A stretch of DNA of 64,000 bases, from contig NZ_AP026800.1 in assembly GCF_033095945.1 (NCBI RefSeq), forward strand, positions 1,364,001-1,428,000. Direction: 5' to 3'. Source of the DNA: Bombiscardovia apis. GTDB taxonomy: Bacteria; Actinomycetota; Actinomycetes; Actinomycetales; Bifidobacteriaceae. Both the position numbers and the translations under genes were made by a program. The stretch's first letter is position 1; each line of letters begins with the position of its first letter. This document shows, piece after piece, positions 49,161 through 58,292 of this stretch. The notes beneath the pieces are model-generated. The model did not search any database. It saw nothing but the letters and a program-made list of their open reading frames with translations, and was not told the origin of the DNA.

Positions 49161-49605
49161 AGCTCGTGATCTGTTTACCTCACGTTCAATCAAGAATCAT
49201 TCAGAATTGCCAGTGTTATCCGTTACTCAAGATTCAGGAGTAGTTTATAGAGACGATTTAGCAATTGATATTAAGTATGAGCCTACCAGTTTGAATACGT
49301 ATAAAGTTGTGTCACCCGGAGACTACATTATAAGTTTAAGGTCTTTCCAAGGAGGCTTCGAAAGATCTGACTTAGAAGGCATTGTCAGCCCTGCCTATAC
49401 AGTTTTTAACTTTGTCTCCAGCGAGGATCAAGATGGTGGTTATTGGAGCACATACTTTAAGACCTATCGGTTCATAGAGTCATTGAAGCAAATCATCTTT
49501 GGTATTCGTGACGGCAAGGCTATATCATTTGGCGAGTTCGGCTCCCTTCTACTCAATAATCCATCTTTGCTAGAACAGCAGACAATTGCTAAGTTCTTCT
49601 CAATA

Positions 49606-49745
49606 CTCGATAATCTCATCGCAGCCCACGAGCGTAAGTGCGAGCTTCTCAAGAAGAAGAAAGCCTACTACCTACAACAAATCTTCAGCCAAAAACTCCG
49701 TTTCAAAGGCTTCACCCAACCCTGGCAACAGCGTAAGTTAGGCGA
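49606..49745 (+). repeat. 140-bp inverted repeat, copy in silent hsdS
   Basis: Encodes the central conserved region (LDNLIAAHERKCELLKKKK onward to QQRKLGE). Its partner at 51793-51932 is in opposite orientation with about 6 mismatches by eye; the first 41 bp are identical. Confidence 0.92.
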
Positions 49746-50318
49746 AATAGCGAAGCATCAGTACGGTGGAGGAACTCCCAAAACTAGCGTTCCCCAAAAT
49801 TGGAACGGTCGTCTACCGTGGATTCAAAGTTCTGATTTATCAGAAGAGTCACCATTGTGGGTACAGGCACATAAGAAAATTACTCAAACTGGTTTAAATA
49901 GTTCTGCGGCGCAGATCGTACCGGCTCATTCTATTGCCATTGTTAATCGAGTAGGCGTCGGGAAAGTGGCACTGTTACCTTTTTCATATTCCAGCAGCCA
50001 AGATTTTGTGAACCTAGCGGATTTCTCAGTGGATATTGAATATGCCGCATACGCTGTTTCGGCCATCATGAAACAGAAAGCAAAGCAAACGCAAGGCACA
50101 TCTATAAAAGGTGTGCCCCAATCCGAGATTCTTAGAAGCAATATTGCAATCCCGCAATCATCAGACGAACAAAAAGCAATTGCTGCATTATGCAAAACAG
50201 TTGACATTCTGATAGCCGCTGAAACGGAATGCGAATCTCTTTTAAAGAAGAATAAACAATTTTACCTTCAAAAGATGTTCGTTTAGGCCACCAACTTATT
50301 TGATTAGTGGCCATTGCC

Positions 50319-51236
50319 TTATAACTCGCACATCACTTGAATGACTTTATCGTTGTCTTTGTTTTCGAGCTCACGGATAATGTGCAGATAGGTTGATTGA
50401 GTGGTGGTCATATTTGAATGACCCAAGCGTTTTGCAACTGATGCTACGGAGACACCTGCATATAGAAGTAGTGAAGCGTGAGTATGCCTGAGACCGTGAA
50501 CTGATATTGCTGGAATATTGTTCTCTTTGCAGAGGCGTTCCAAACGGTCATTGACTGTAGCGTTGTACACTTTTTTGCCTTGTACAAAAATGGGCTGTTT
50601 GGGGTCTATATTTTGAACAAGTTGGTTGAACTGCATAGCCAACTGCCAGTCTAAACGGACTTTTCTGACTGACGACTCGTTCTTAGTAGGCCCGAAACAG
50701 CTTTCTTCTGCTTTGTAGTTCCAGGTTTTTGAGACAGAGAGCGTCTGCTTGCTGAAGTCGAAATCCTGAGGAGTAAGGCCAAGGGCTTCAGCAAACCGCA
50801 ATCCTGTTTTTGCAATAAGTAAAATCATCCAATCCCAGTTGATGTCGTTGCCTAAATCAAGATGCTCGATAAGAGTTTTAAGCTCAGATTGGTCCAAAAA
50901 CTTTGGTTTGTGCTTACGCGTCTGAGTTCCTTTTACTACTACTTTTCGAGTCGGATCTTTCTTTAAGACTCCCTCATCAACCGCATCTAGTACGGCACCT
51001 TTCAGTAAATGGTGGAAGTCCATGACCGTTTGCTTCTCATGAGTTTGTGCATACTCGTTAAGTAATTGCTGATAGCGAATTCGGCTTAGGCTCCCCAGCC
51101 GCAACTTAGGCACCAACTCTTTCAGAGTGCGGTAGGCCAACTCATACTTCTGATAAGTAACAGGTCTAACAGCCCCCTTCTTATACATTTCCATCCACTC
51201 ATGAAAGTAAGCCGGTAATGTCTGATTTTTATTCAC
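50319..51236 (-). CDS. tyrosine recombinase (hsdS inversion candidate)
   Basis: A phage-integrase-family recombinase. GTG 51236 is the likely start: an open frame reaches 51284 but covers the hairpin, and GGAG lies a few bases before the GTG. In 305 residues, an N-terminal SAM-like core-binding domain (about 6-85) precedes the catalytic domain with Arg in TGLRFAEALGL, His-x-x-Arg in HGLRHTHAS, His in RLGHSNM and the nucleophile Tyr in STYLHI. It lies between the two hsdS copies, inside the segment bounded by the 140-bp repeats, transcribed in the direction of the active hsdS in this orientation. Confidence 0.92.
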   Translation of the reverse strand: MNKNQTLPAYFHEWMEMYKKGAVRPVTYQKYELAYRTLKELVPKLRLGSLSRIRYQQLLNEYAQTHEKQTVMDFHHLLKGAVLDAVDEGVLKKDPTRKVVVKGTQTRKHKPKFLDQSELKTLIEHLDLGNDINWDWMILLIAKTGLRFAEALGLTPQDFDFSKQTLSVSKTWNYKAEESCFGPTKNESSVRKVRLDWQLAMQFNQLVQNIDPKQPIFVQGKKVYNATVNDRLERLCKENNIPAISVHGLRHTHASLLLYAGVSVASVAKRLGHSNMTTTQSTYLHIIRELENKDNDKVIQVMCEL

Positions 51237-51240
51237 GATG

Positions 51241-51275
51241 CTCCGTTCTGTAGTTGTTAATACAACAGAACGGAG
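51241..51275 (-). promoter_or_regulatory. hairpin covering the recombinase ribosome-binding site
   Basis: CTCCGTTCTG pairs with CAGAACGGAG (10 bp) and, after a 3-nt bulge, TTGT with ACAA around a TAAT loop. The GGAG of the 3' arm on the minus strand is the likely ribosome-binding site for GTG 51236, only about 4 bases before it. It also sits 16 bp after the hsdS stop. Confidence 0.75.
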
Positions 51276-51290
51276 ACTACGCAAGGGCCT

Positions 51291-52478
51291 CTAAATAAAC
51301 ATCTTTTGAAGATATGCTTTTTTAAGCTGTTTCAGTAGCTCAATACGTTGAGACAACAACCTTTCCAATTCATCTATACTCGAAAAAAATACTCCAACAT
51401 ATTCTTGTTCTTTCAGTGCTGGATAACGGACAAAATACAGATTACGTATAACTGATGGGTGAGCCTTTGTAGTGTAATCAAAGTGGATACCTTTATGAAG
51501 ATACGAAAGTTCAGTCGATAGAAATGAATATGCAAACTCACTTTTTATCCTGATATAACCGCAAACGTTCGTTACAGAAAATTTATGTCTTGGACGATAG
51601 AAGACCTCTCCGCCACCGTCGATTGACCACGTTATAAGTTCCTCATCAAACATGTATTTCGAGTATTGACCCATCAAGCCATTTGAAGAAGCACTTGCAG
51701 AATATATTGGATATGAACCTGGAGCATTCTGAATATCTCGCTCAGATATGACATTGCCTCTATGAAGCGACAGATAGCCATTTTCTTCTAACTCGCCCAA
51801 CTTACGCTGTTGCCACGGTTGGGTGAAGCCTTTGAAACGGAATTTTTGGCTGAAAATTTGTTGTAGGTAGTAGGTTTTCTTCTTCTTGAGGAGCTCGCAC
51901 TTACGCTCGTGGGCTGCGATGAGATTATCGAGAATTTCAAAAATGGCTCCAATTGCATGCCATTCAGTTCTGTTAGAGGGCAGCATAATCTGTGTGCTAA
52001 AGAAATCCTTTGGGGCGATATTCAGTAAACCGTGGTTTCGAGCGCCCTCAGCAGCTATAAGATCAATTTGTTTATGCCAACTTCGGGATTCAAAATAGTA
52101 AACTAGCCCCAACGAAAGAGATTTTTCGGCTGAAAAGACAATATACAGGGTCGATAACGCGCCATTCTCATACTTGTCTAAGCGCTTTATTGCTCCATAA
52201 GGATAATCTTTAGAAGTACTTTTGTTGTATGCGAATTCACCGTTATTAATTAAGAAATAACCACTTAAAGTTGAACTAGCAACTCTTCTGTCAAAGTATG
52301 CACTTTGATCCACCAAACCATATTGAGCGGAGATAGTTAAGGGATTGATATTGGTTCGCTCTTCAACTTTTCTAGTCACCCGAACTGTAATATCTTTTAA
52401 CTTATACTGCTCCCAAGGGTCAGTAAAGCCTTTGAAACGTAACTGGGGCACTAGCTTTTGATTGTTGTCTTTTCGCAT
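51291..52478 (-). CDS. hsdS: type I restriction specificity subunit (active copy)
   Basis: HsdS recognises the bipartite DNA target of the type I enzyme. ATG 52478 follows GGAGGACAA. The 395 residues: conserved N-block (RFKGFTDPWEQYKL), TRD1 (LTISAQYGLVDQSAYFD, about 40-180), central coiled coil (LDNLIAAHERKCELLKKKK), a second RFKGFTQPWQQRKL, TRD2 (about 230-350, GSYPIYSASASSNGLMGQY), and distal coiled coil ending YLQKMFI. It follows hsdM by 60 bp. Bounded by the 140-bp inverted repeat shared with the opposed copy. Confidence 0.94.
   Translation of the reverse strand: MRKDNNQKLVPQLRFKGFTDPWEQYKLKDITVRVTRKVEERTNINPLTISAQYGLVDQSAYFDRRVASSTLSGYFLINNGEFAYNKSTSKDYPYGAIKRLDKYENGALSTLYIVFSAEKSLSLGLVYYFESRSWHKQIDLIAAEGARNHGLLNIAPKDFFSTQIMLPSNRTEWHAIGAIFEILDNLIAAHERKCELLKKKKTYYLQQIFSQKFRFKGFTQPWQQRKLGELEENGYLSLHRGNVISERDIQNAPGSYPIYSASASSNGLMGQYSKYMFDEELITWSIDGGGEVFYRPRHKFSVTNVCGYIRIKSEFAYSFLSTELSYLHKGIHFDYTTKAHPSVIRNLYFVRYPALKEQEYVGVFFSSIDELERLLSQRIELLKQLKKAYLQKMFI
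51793..51932 (-). repeat. 140-bp inverted repeat, copy in active hsdS
   Basis: Partner of 49606-49745. The 2.05 kb between the two copies (49746-51792) contains TRD2 of the silent copy, the recombinase and TRD2 of the active copy. Confidence 0.92.
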
Positions 52479-52538
52479 TTGTCCTCCATCACTTACGCTC
52501 TAAGCAAGAGTAAGCGATGGAGGCGACCAGACAGTTCT

Positions 52539-54209
52539 TTACTCACCAGTTTGTTTATCAGTTGGCACCAGGTCCGCAACCATTGCGTCGAACTTGGCCT
52601 GTAGGTCAGCAATCTGAGCATCTACCTCGGCGAGCTCCTTGTTCACTTGGTCAATGTCGATAGGCTCTTCTTCTTCGAACGTATCTACGTAGCGAGGAAT
52701 GTTGAGGTTGTACTCATTTTCGACGATTTCTTCCCTCGTCGCTACATGAGCATACTTTTCAACATCCTCGTGGGCAGCATAAGTGGAAATAATCTTGTCG
52801 ATATCTTCTTCTCGTAAGTGGTTCTGGTTCTTGCCCTTCTCGAAGTCTTTTGAAGCATCAATGAAGAGAATATCGTTGTTGCTCCGGTTCTTGCGGAAGA
52901 CCAAGACCACGGTCGGTATAGAAGTGGAATAGAACAAATTAGCAGGCAGTCCAATCACTGCGTCCAAATAGTTCTTCTCAATGAGAGCTTTACGAATCAT
53001 ACCCTCAGCCGCACCACGGAAGAGCACACCGTGGGGCAGGACAATTGCCATACGGCCGGTATCCTTCAGGTGGTAAACACAGTGCTCCACGAAAGCAAAG
53101 TCAGCCTTGGACTTGGGCGCTAACTTTCCGTAATCCTTGAAGCGAGGGTCCTTCATCTTAGATACTTCATTATCCCAGTGCTGTGAATAAGGCGGGTTAG
53201 CAACAACAGCATCGAAGAAAAGCGGGTGGTCTACTCCATTCGCATCCGTTCCATTAGGCCAGTCAGACTCAAGGGTGTCAGCATTACGCAAACGCATGGC
53301 GCGATATTCCACACCGTGCATCATGAGATTCATTCGTGCCAAGTTATAGGTAGTCCTATTGAGCTCCTGCCCGTAGAAGCGAGTCTGAGCAGGTGAAGTA
53401 CGCTCAGGCAACTCCTGTTGCACTGTCAGCAGTAAGGAGCCAGAACCCATCGTAGGGTCATATAAACTAAAGTCTCGGCTCGTATCCCAAAGCACACCTT
53501 TACCTGCATCGGGAGCCTGCGGATCCTTGTAAGTCACTAATTTCGCTAGGACTCGTGAGACCTCATGTGGAGTATAAAACTCCCCTGCCTTTTTACCTGA
53601 ATTACTAGCGAATTCGGAGATCAAATACTCGTAGACATCACCTAAAATATCGTGTCCGGCTTCATCAACAAATTCAATAGAATCGATCTTTTCGGCAATA
53701 TTTGCCAGACTCTTGGCACGGGCTGAAGTCGAATTGCCCAAGCTCGAATCAGACAGATTCATATCAGAAAACACTTCACGAAAATCGCGCTCTGACTCGG
53801 AGTTGCCTTCCCGCGCTGCCAACTCCGCATTATATTTAAACCTGTCTAGCATAGATTGGAAAAACTCTGGCTTCAGAGTCTGATTATGGAGCTGTTCCAT
53901 TAAGGATGCCCATGTGTATTCAGGATCTATCGCATACCCGAGTCTACGTGAGATCGCTGTACGCCAATCTTCAATACCATCTGCTGCAACGTTTCGGGCA
54001 TATGCAACATTTATACTTTCACCCTCTTTACGATCCATAATTCCGGACTCATTGAGGTACTCCTCTTGCTTTTGCGACAGATACCTATAGAAAATGAATC
54101 CTAGAATATAGTCTCGGAATTCATCGGCAGACATCTTTCCTCGTAGATCATTGGCCATCGACCATAGCTGCGAAGTAAGTTGCTTAGCCGTGTTTTGTGA
54201 CTGTGCCAT
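52539..54209 (-). CDS. hsdM: type I restriction-modification methyltransferase subunit
   Basis: N6-adenine methylase subunit. In 556 residues, an N-terminal helical domain (LWSMANDLRGKMSADEFRDYILGFIFYRYLS) precedes the SAM-binding YDPTMGSGSLLLT block and the catalytic NPPYSQHWD. GEFYTPHEVSRVLAKLV is characteristic of HsdM. The C-terminus is a Glu-rich helix. It lies 60-70 bp from hsdR upstream and hsdS downstream on the same strand. Confidence 0.95.
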   Translation of the reverse strand: MAQSQNTAKQLTSQLWSMANDLRGKMSADEFRDYILGFIFYRYLSQKQEEYLNESGIMDRKEGESINVAYARNVAADGIEDWRTAISRRLGYAIDPEYTWASLMEQLHNQTLKPEFFQSMLDRFKYNAELAAREGNSESERDFREVFSDMNLSDSSLGNSTSARAKSLANIAEKIDSIEFVDEAGHDILGDVYEYLISEFASNSGKKAGEFYTPHEVSRVLAKLVTYKDPQAPDAGKGVLWDTSRDFSLYDPTMGSGSLLLTVQQELPERTSPAQTRFYGQELNRTTYNLARMNLMMHGVEYRAMRLRNADTLESDWPNGTDANGVDHPLFFDAVVANPPYSQHWDNEVSKMKDPRFKDYGKLAPKSKADFAFVEHCVYHLKDTGRMAIVLPHGVLFRGAAEGMIRKALIEKNYLDAVIGLPANLFYSTSIPTVVLVFRKNRSNNDILFIDASKDFEKGKNQNHLREEDIDKIISTYAAHEDVEKYAHVATREEIVENEYNLNIPRYVDTFEEEEPIDIDQVNKELAEVDAQIADLQAKFDAMVADLVPTDKQTGE

Positions 54210-54281
54210 TGCTAAATCTTCTTTCTATCTATTGCTTCCTGCCGTTGACCTGAAGCAAAACTGTTTCCTTTTTATAAGTGC

Positions 54282-57200
54282 TTAGTAGTGTTCAACCACA
54301 TAGTCAGCAAATTTGCTGAATTCCTTGTAGAACTGGTTATGGTACTTCACAGGGGAAAGACTACGAACAAACTCATCTTCCGCATCTTGTTGGTATATGC
54401 GATCCGCTACGGCATCTGCAAGCAACTGTTCGAGCTCACTACCGTCTCGAATATCATCGCTATGCAAAATATGGCGCTGCAACATATGCTCAATTAACGA
54501 ATTAGCCGATGGAATATCAACCAGACCCCATTTTCGTTTAAACGCCAAAATAGCTTGACGCTTATTCTTTGCCGTATATTCTTGGACGATGCTTGCTATC
54601 GCGTCAGCTTGGACAGGATAGACTTCTGCAACCGTACTCCCTTGCATGGCAGCATCGGCAGTAGTCCGCATCTGATCTGCTAGGTGTCGGTCATCCATCT
54701 GGTCCGTTGCACGAACGAAAGTATCGTAGGTTTCAGCCGCTGCCTCATCTTGACCTTCGTGAACCTCATTAAGCAGCTGGGCTAAAAGCTCTTGGATATA
54801 ATCGTAGTTAATGCGAATTTCCGCGACACGCTCGATCGAGAAATCAAGCATAGAAAGATCAAGTGGCTCGCTTTGCTCTTCCGCCCAGCGCTTGAGCTCA
54901 TTTTTAGCAACAGTGGTCACCCACTCTTCATCATCTGCAGAAATACCGATCTCTTTCAAAAGTACTTCCGGCTGATCATAATCGTATTCTGTGCATTGCT
55001 TGAGCTGAGAAATCTTACTGCCGTACTTACTAATGAGATCAGCAAGCTCCTGCTTAGCGCTTTCACTAGGAGGAAGAATCATAAAACCATCGGATATTTG
55101 CTTAATATCTTGTACGATTTCTTGGGCTTCACCCACCATTTTTTTATAAGGCTTCGCCAAAACACCGTCAAGACCCTCAACACCAATGGGTCCTTGGACC
55201 AAAGCTGAATCCTTGTTAGCATATACGCTTAAAGCAGCATCCATAAGCCGTTTAGAGGTCTCCGGCCAACGGAAGTTAACAATACGTCCCCAAGGCTTAT
55301 CGCGGTTATTCTCAATTCGGTTCGTACGTGAATACGCCTGAATAAGATTTGCTCCTGCCAAAGTCCGATCCACATAGAGAGTATTGACTTTGGGTGCATC
55401 GTACCCCGTCAGTAGCTGATCAACCACAATCGCAATGTCAAGCTTAGGCCCTTCACTCTCACCCCGCAGTCGAGTCATCACATCTTCGAAATAGCCATCG
55501 ACGGTCTGATCATTGAATGACATCCCGAACGTCTTGTTGTAAACTTCCATCGCAGCACGCAAACCTTTATTGTTATCCAACTGCTGAGCGGAGTTGTCTG
55601 TTGCGTAGGAGAAGGTCACAGCAACGTTGAGTGGATATTTGCCTATTGCTTTCAACTCCTCATTCTTCTTCTGGAACTGGTCAAAGTACTGTAATGCCAT
55701 AGGAATAGAGGGTTTCATACCGCCCACATGCGTAGTCAGAATTGCACTATACTTGCCTTCTTTTGACCTATTGCGCCAATTCTTGACAATGTCATCGACC
55801 ACTTGCTCTACATGCTTGGGATTGCAATCGTAGATGCCGGAGTCGATGTACGTATCCACTTCATCAGGATCCATACGCGCAATCTTGCTTTCAATAGCAT
55901 CTTCGTCCCAAGATGGATACTTTTGATGAAGAAGCTCGGGCAATAATTGCTCTTTAATCTCTGACTTTTCAAGCGTATTCTGAAAGTCAACTTTAAAGCC
56001 CAGAACATTCTTGTCCGCTATAGCCTCGCGTATGGTATAGGCATGGAGCAAATTGCCGAATGCTTGGTGAGTTAAATCTCCTTCAAATGCCGGAGTACCT
56101 GTATAACCAACCCAAGCAGACAGTGGGAAGCTCTTTTTTACCCGCTTAAGCATGTCTCCATTCGTCGAGCGATGAGCCTCGTCCACAATAAAAACAATTT
56201 TCTGATTCGGTGCCGAGAATGAATCTCGCTTGCACAGACGATCCAGCTTTTGAATAGAAGTTACAATAATCGAATTACTCTGCTGTCGACTACGCAGCTT
56301 TCGCGCCAAAACACCAGTATTAGCTGTGTCTGACACAACACCATTCAGGGTTTCGTCACTGGCATCAGGATCGTAAGCCCGGTACTTATCAAATGTCTGG
56401 CTGGTCAGTGCCACTCGGTCTACAAGGAACACGACTTTATCTATCCCCGGCAAGCGTGATGCTAGCCAGGCAGTTTTGAAGCTGCTAATCGTCTTCCCTG
56501 AGCCGGTAGTGTGCCAAATATAGCCAATTTCTTGCTTATCAGTGCCAAACATGTGACTCTTCAAGCTATTGATAACTTTGCGCGTGGCATATACCTGATA
56601 AGGCCGCATCACCATCAAGTTCTTATGCTTAGGATCGCCGTCAAGAATCATATAATTGGTGGACATCTGATGAGCCATAGGAATTGAGAGCATCAGATTA
56701 CAGAATTCACGCCAATCCCAAACTGGATAACTATCCGATTCTCTCTGCCAGCGGAAGGCGAAATCAGTATTGAATGACTGAGAATCAGTGTTCGCCATGT
56801 ACAACGCTTCGTGAGGCGTCATACCTATCAAAATCTGCACTGTGGAGTAGATGTCAGTAAACGCATACTCATCAATATATTGGTGCATCTGCTCCAGTGC
56901 CTCTAGTGCCTTATGATGATCGGATTTCTCCTCTATCTGCAAAATCGGGAGACCATTAATTAGCAAAGTGGTGTCAAACCGACGATTTTTTCGCCCAGGC
57001 AAAGCATGAGGTCTTTCCACCTGATTCACGATCTGATAGATAGTATTTCCAGCACCGACATTTGATTGGTCAAAAACTGTCAGGTAGACATGCCCTCCAC
57101 TGCGACCGTCAATCCTATCATCTCTTTCCACCTCAACTTGAGTTACCCCATTCATGCCGTATATCCAACGGCCTGCTTCATAAGGAGATTTAAGATCACA

Positions 57201-57407
57201 AATCACCTTCTTCACCTGAGCAAACTCGCTATCAGTCAAAAGCTGACCGTTGAGTTTATCGGCGTTGTTACGGTTGAGAATCTCTCTAAAATTCTCCCAT
57301 AATCCATCAATTGTCTTGATGTTCTTCATATACTCCCATTGCTTTGCCCCTCCCAAAGTTTCAAGGTAGTTGATGAGTTCTTTCTCAAAGTCCAACTCGT
57401 TGTCCAC
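54282..57407 (-). CDS. hsdR: type I restriction enzyme, R subunit
   Basis: ATP-dependent translocase and endonuclease. GTG 57407 follows AAAGGAG. The 1041 residues have an N-terminal PD-(D/E)xK nuclease (RRFDTTLLINGLPILQIEEKS), then a superfamily 2 helicase with Walker A TTGSGKT, DEAH box in FIVDEAHRS, VGYTGTP and the QAYSRTNRIE block of motif VI, and a long helical C-terminal region that contacts HsdM. Intact by length and motifs. Confidence 0.95.
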   Translation of the reverse strand: MDNELDFEKELINYLETLGGAKQWEYMKNIKTIDGLWENFREILNRNNADKLNGQLLTDSEFAQVKKVICDLKSPYEAGRWIYGMNGVTQVEVERDDRIDGRSGGHVYLTVFDQSNVGAGNTIYQIVNQVERPHALPGRKNRRFDTTLLINGLPILQIEEKSDHHKALEALEQMHQYIDEYAFTDIYSTVQILIGMTPHEALYMANTDSQSFNTDFAFRWQRESDSYPVWDWREFCNLMLSIPMAHQMSTNYMILDGDPKHKNLMVMRPYQVYATRKVINSLKSHMFGTDKQEIGYIWHTTGSGKTISSFKTAWLASRLPGIDKVVFLVDRVALTSQTFDKYRAYDPDASDETLNGVVSDTANTGVLARKLRSRQQSNSIIVTSIQKLDRLCKRDSFSAPNQKIVFIVDEAHRSTNGDMLKRVKKSFPLSAWVGYTGTPAFEGDLTHQAFGNLLHAYTIREAIADKNVLGFKVDFQNTLEKSEIKEQLLPELLHQKYPSWDEDAIESKIARMDPDEVDTYIDSGIYDCNPKHVEQVVDDIVKNWRNRSKEGKYSAILTTHVGGMKPSIPMALQYFDQFQKKNEELKAIGKYPLNVAVTFSYATDNSAQQLDNNKGLRAAMEVYNKTFGMSFNDQTVDGYFEDVMTRLRGESEGPKLDIAIVVDQLLTGYDAPKVNTLYVDRTLAGANLIQAYSRTNRIENNRDKPWGRIVNFRWPETSKRLMDAALSVYANKDSALVQGPIGVEGLDGVLAKPYKKMVGEAQEIVQDIKQISDGFMILPPSESAKQELADLISKYGSKISQLKQCTEYDYDQPEVLLKEIGISADDEEWVTTVAKNELKRWAEEQSEPLDLSMLDFSIERVAEIRINYDYIQELLAQLLNEVHEGQDEAAAETYDTFVRATDQMDDRHLADQMRTTADAAMQGSTVAEVYPVQADAIASIVQEYTAKNKRQAILAFKRKWGLVDIPSANSLIEHMLQRHILHSDDIRDGSELEQLLADAVADRIYQQDAEDEFVRSLSPVKYHNQFYKEFSKFADYVVEHY

Positions 57408-57476
57408 TACAAACTCCTTTGTCTTGTTTTCATGTCTAGTTACGTCTAATAAGTTCTTACTTCAACAGCTCAAGCA

Positions 57477-58040
57477 CTACACACATCTCTGTAACGTAGT
57501 ATGTACTTTCTGCTCCCAGAGATCCAACCTTCTCTTTTGCAAACTCACTATCTGCCGAGACAATATACATAAGTTTCCTATTTTCTCCTGCTGCTCTGTA
57601 GGAATCAGATCAACCTTAATATTTCCTATATTTTGAGAAGTCAATCGCTTTTGCACCGTTGAAGATCCGGCTCGGAGGATTCTTATTTGAGACAGAACTT
57701 CTGGATCTTCGTTAAGCAGATAGACAAAATATGCCGCAAGAATTCTTTTATCTGCTGAGTCGTTTTCCTGATTCGGGAACAATATTTTGGCAAAATTCTG
57801 CCCGATAATCTTTCCTGACGAAAAGTTCGACGCTATTACGACTTCTCCTCTAACGAGACTCACTAGGATATCGCCCGTTTCAACAACTGGCCCGCTCCAG
57901 CTTGAGCGCGTCGGCTCTGCAAGACTATAACGGTCTCTGTCAAAATCAGCCATCGAATACTCTTTTATCACAGATCCACTTATATTTGCTCGCGAAGAAT
58001 TCACACCCCCCTGCACCACTACAAGCTCATCGAGTCTCAT
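57477..58040 (-). CDS. half-size HsdS-like protein, one target-recognition domain
   Basis: A single TRD plus one coiled-coil arm, so about half an HsdS. ATG 58040 (MRLDELVVVQGGVNSSRA) follows AAGGAGA, a better start than the ATG at 58070. The middle (GDILVSLVRGEVVIASNFSS, FAKILFPNQ, YFVYLLNEDP, GSSTVQKRLTSQNIGNIKV) is typical of TRD domains, and the C-terminal PTEQQEKIGNLCILSRQIVSLQKRRLDLWEQ is a coiled-coil arm. It lies 69 bp before hsdR as first gene of the operon. It is unlike either hsdS copy. Confidence 0.75.
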   Translation of the reverse strand: MRLDELVVVQGGVNSSRANISGSVIKEYSMADFDRDRYSLAEPTRSSWSGPVVETGDILVSLVRGEVVIASNFSSGKIIGQNFAKILFPNQENDSADKRILAAYFVYLLNEDPEVLSQIRILRAGSSTVQKRLTSQNIGNIKVDLIPTEQQEKIGNLCILSRQIVSLQKRRLDLWEQKVHTTLQRCV

Positions 58041-58093
58041 GATCGTCTCCTTATCGATTAACCCAAGCATACCACAGAGAACGGTACAGTGCG

Positions 58094-58129
58094 CAATATG
58101 CAGTAATCTACTTAGATTACTGCATATTG
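58094..58129. repeat. perfect 36-bp palindrome upstream of the restriction operon
   Basis: CAATATGCAGTAATCTA and TAGATTACTGCATATTG are perfect 17-bp arms around a 2-nt centre. It lies 54 bp upstream of the half-HsdS start, ahead of a TATGCT -10-like element. There is no T-run, so an operator or recombination site is more likely than a terminator. Confidence 0.85.
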
Positions 58130-58151
58130 TTCCTAATGCCGCCTGATGCTT

Positions 58152-58292
58152 TTATAGCCATGCCAATACATTGAACCAAGCCGATGTCTTCCCCGCGCCG
58201 CATAACAGCACCGCCGACTGCACTCGGCACCCGTAGACCAAGAACCTCTTTGCGGCGCCCTCCCCAGCAACAATTGCGGTGGCATACCGGAG
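58152..58292 (-). pseudogene. possible P-loop ATPase remnant
   Basis: A GC-rich patch in the AT-rich island. One minus-strand frame without a start is open for 46 codons and contains a Walker A-like CGAGKTS followed by AWFNVLAWL and a stop. Another frame is also open. Too short to identify; it could be a decayed ATPase or chance. The rest of 58041-58416 holds only the palindrome and no other gene. Confidence 0.25.

Larger units (their letters stand above)
49108..50286 (+). pseudogene. silent hsdS copy without start, two target-recognition domains
   Basis: A second specificity-subunit sequence, opposed to the active hsdS. The frame is open from 49108 to 50286. Similarity begins at WEQHKARDLF (about 49147), the homologue of WEQYKLKD at residue 25 of the active gene, so the first 20 or so codons and the start are missing; a TTG at 49207 exists but lies inside domain 1. 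Then come TRD1 (LPVLSVTQDSGVVY), the central repeat shared with hsdS (49606-49745), TRD2 (HQYGGGTPKTSV, typical of another specificity), and the distal coiled coil ending YLQKMFV. It is a donor cassette for inversion. Confidence 0.85.

Noticed and set aside
51237..51284. Recombinase starting at TTG 51284
   Set aside because: The extra 16 codons are encoded by the hairpin and resemble no integrase N-terminus; GTG 51236 has GGAG in front.
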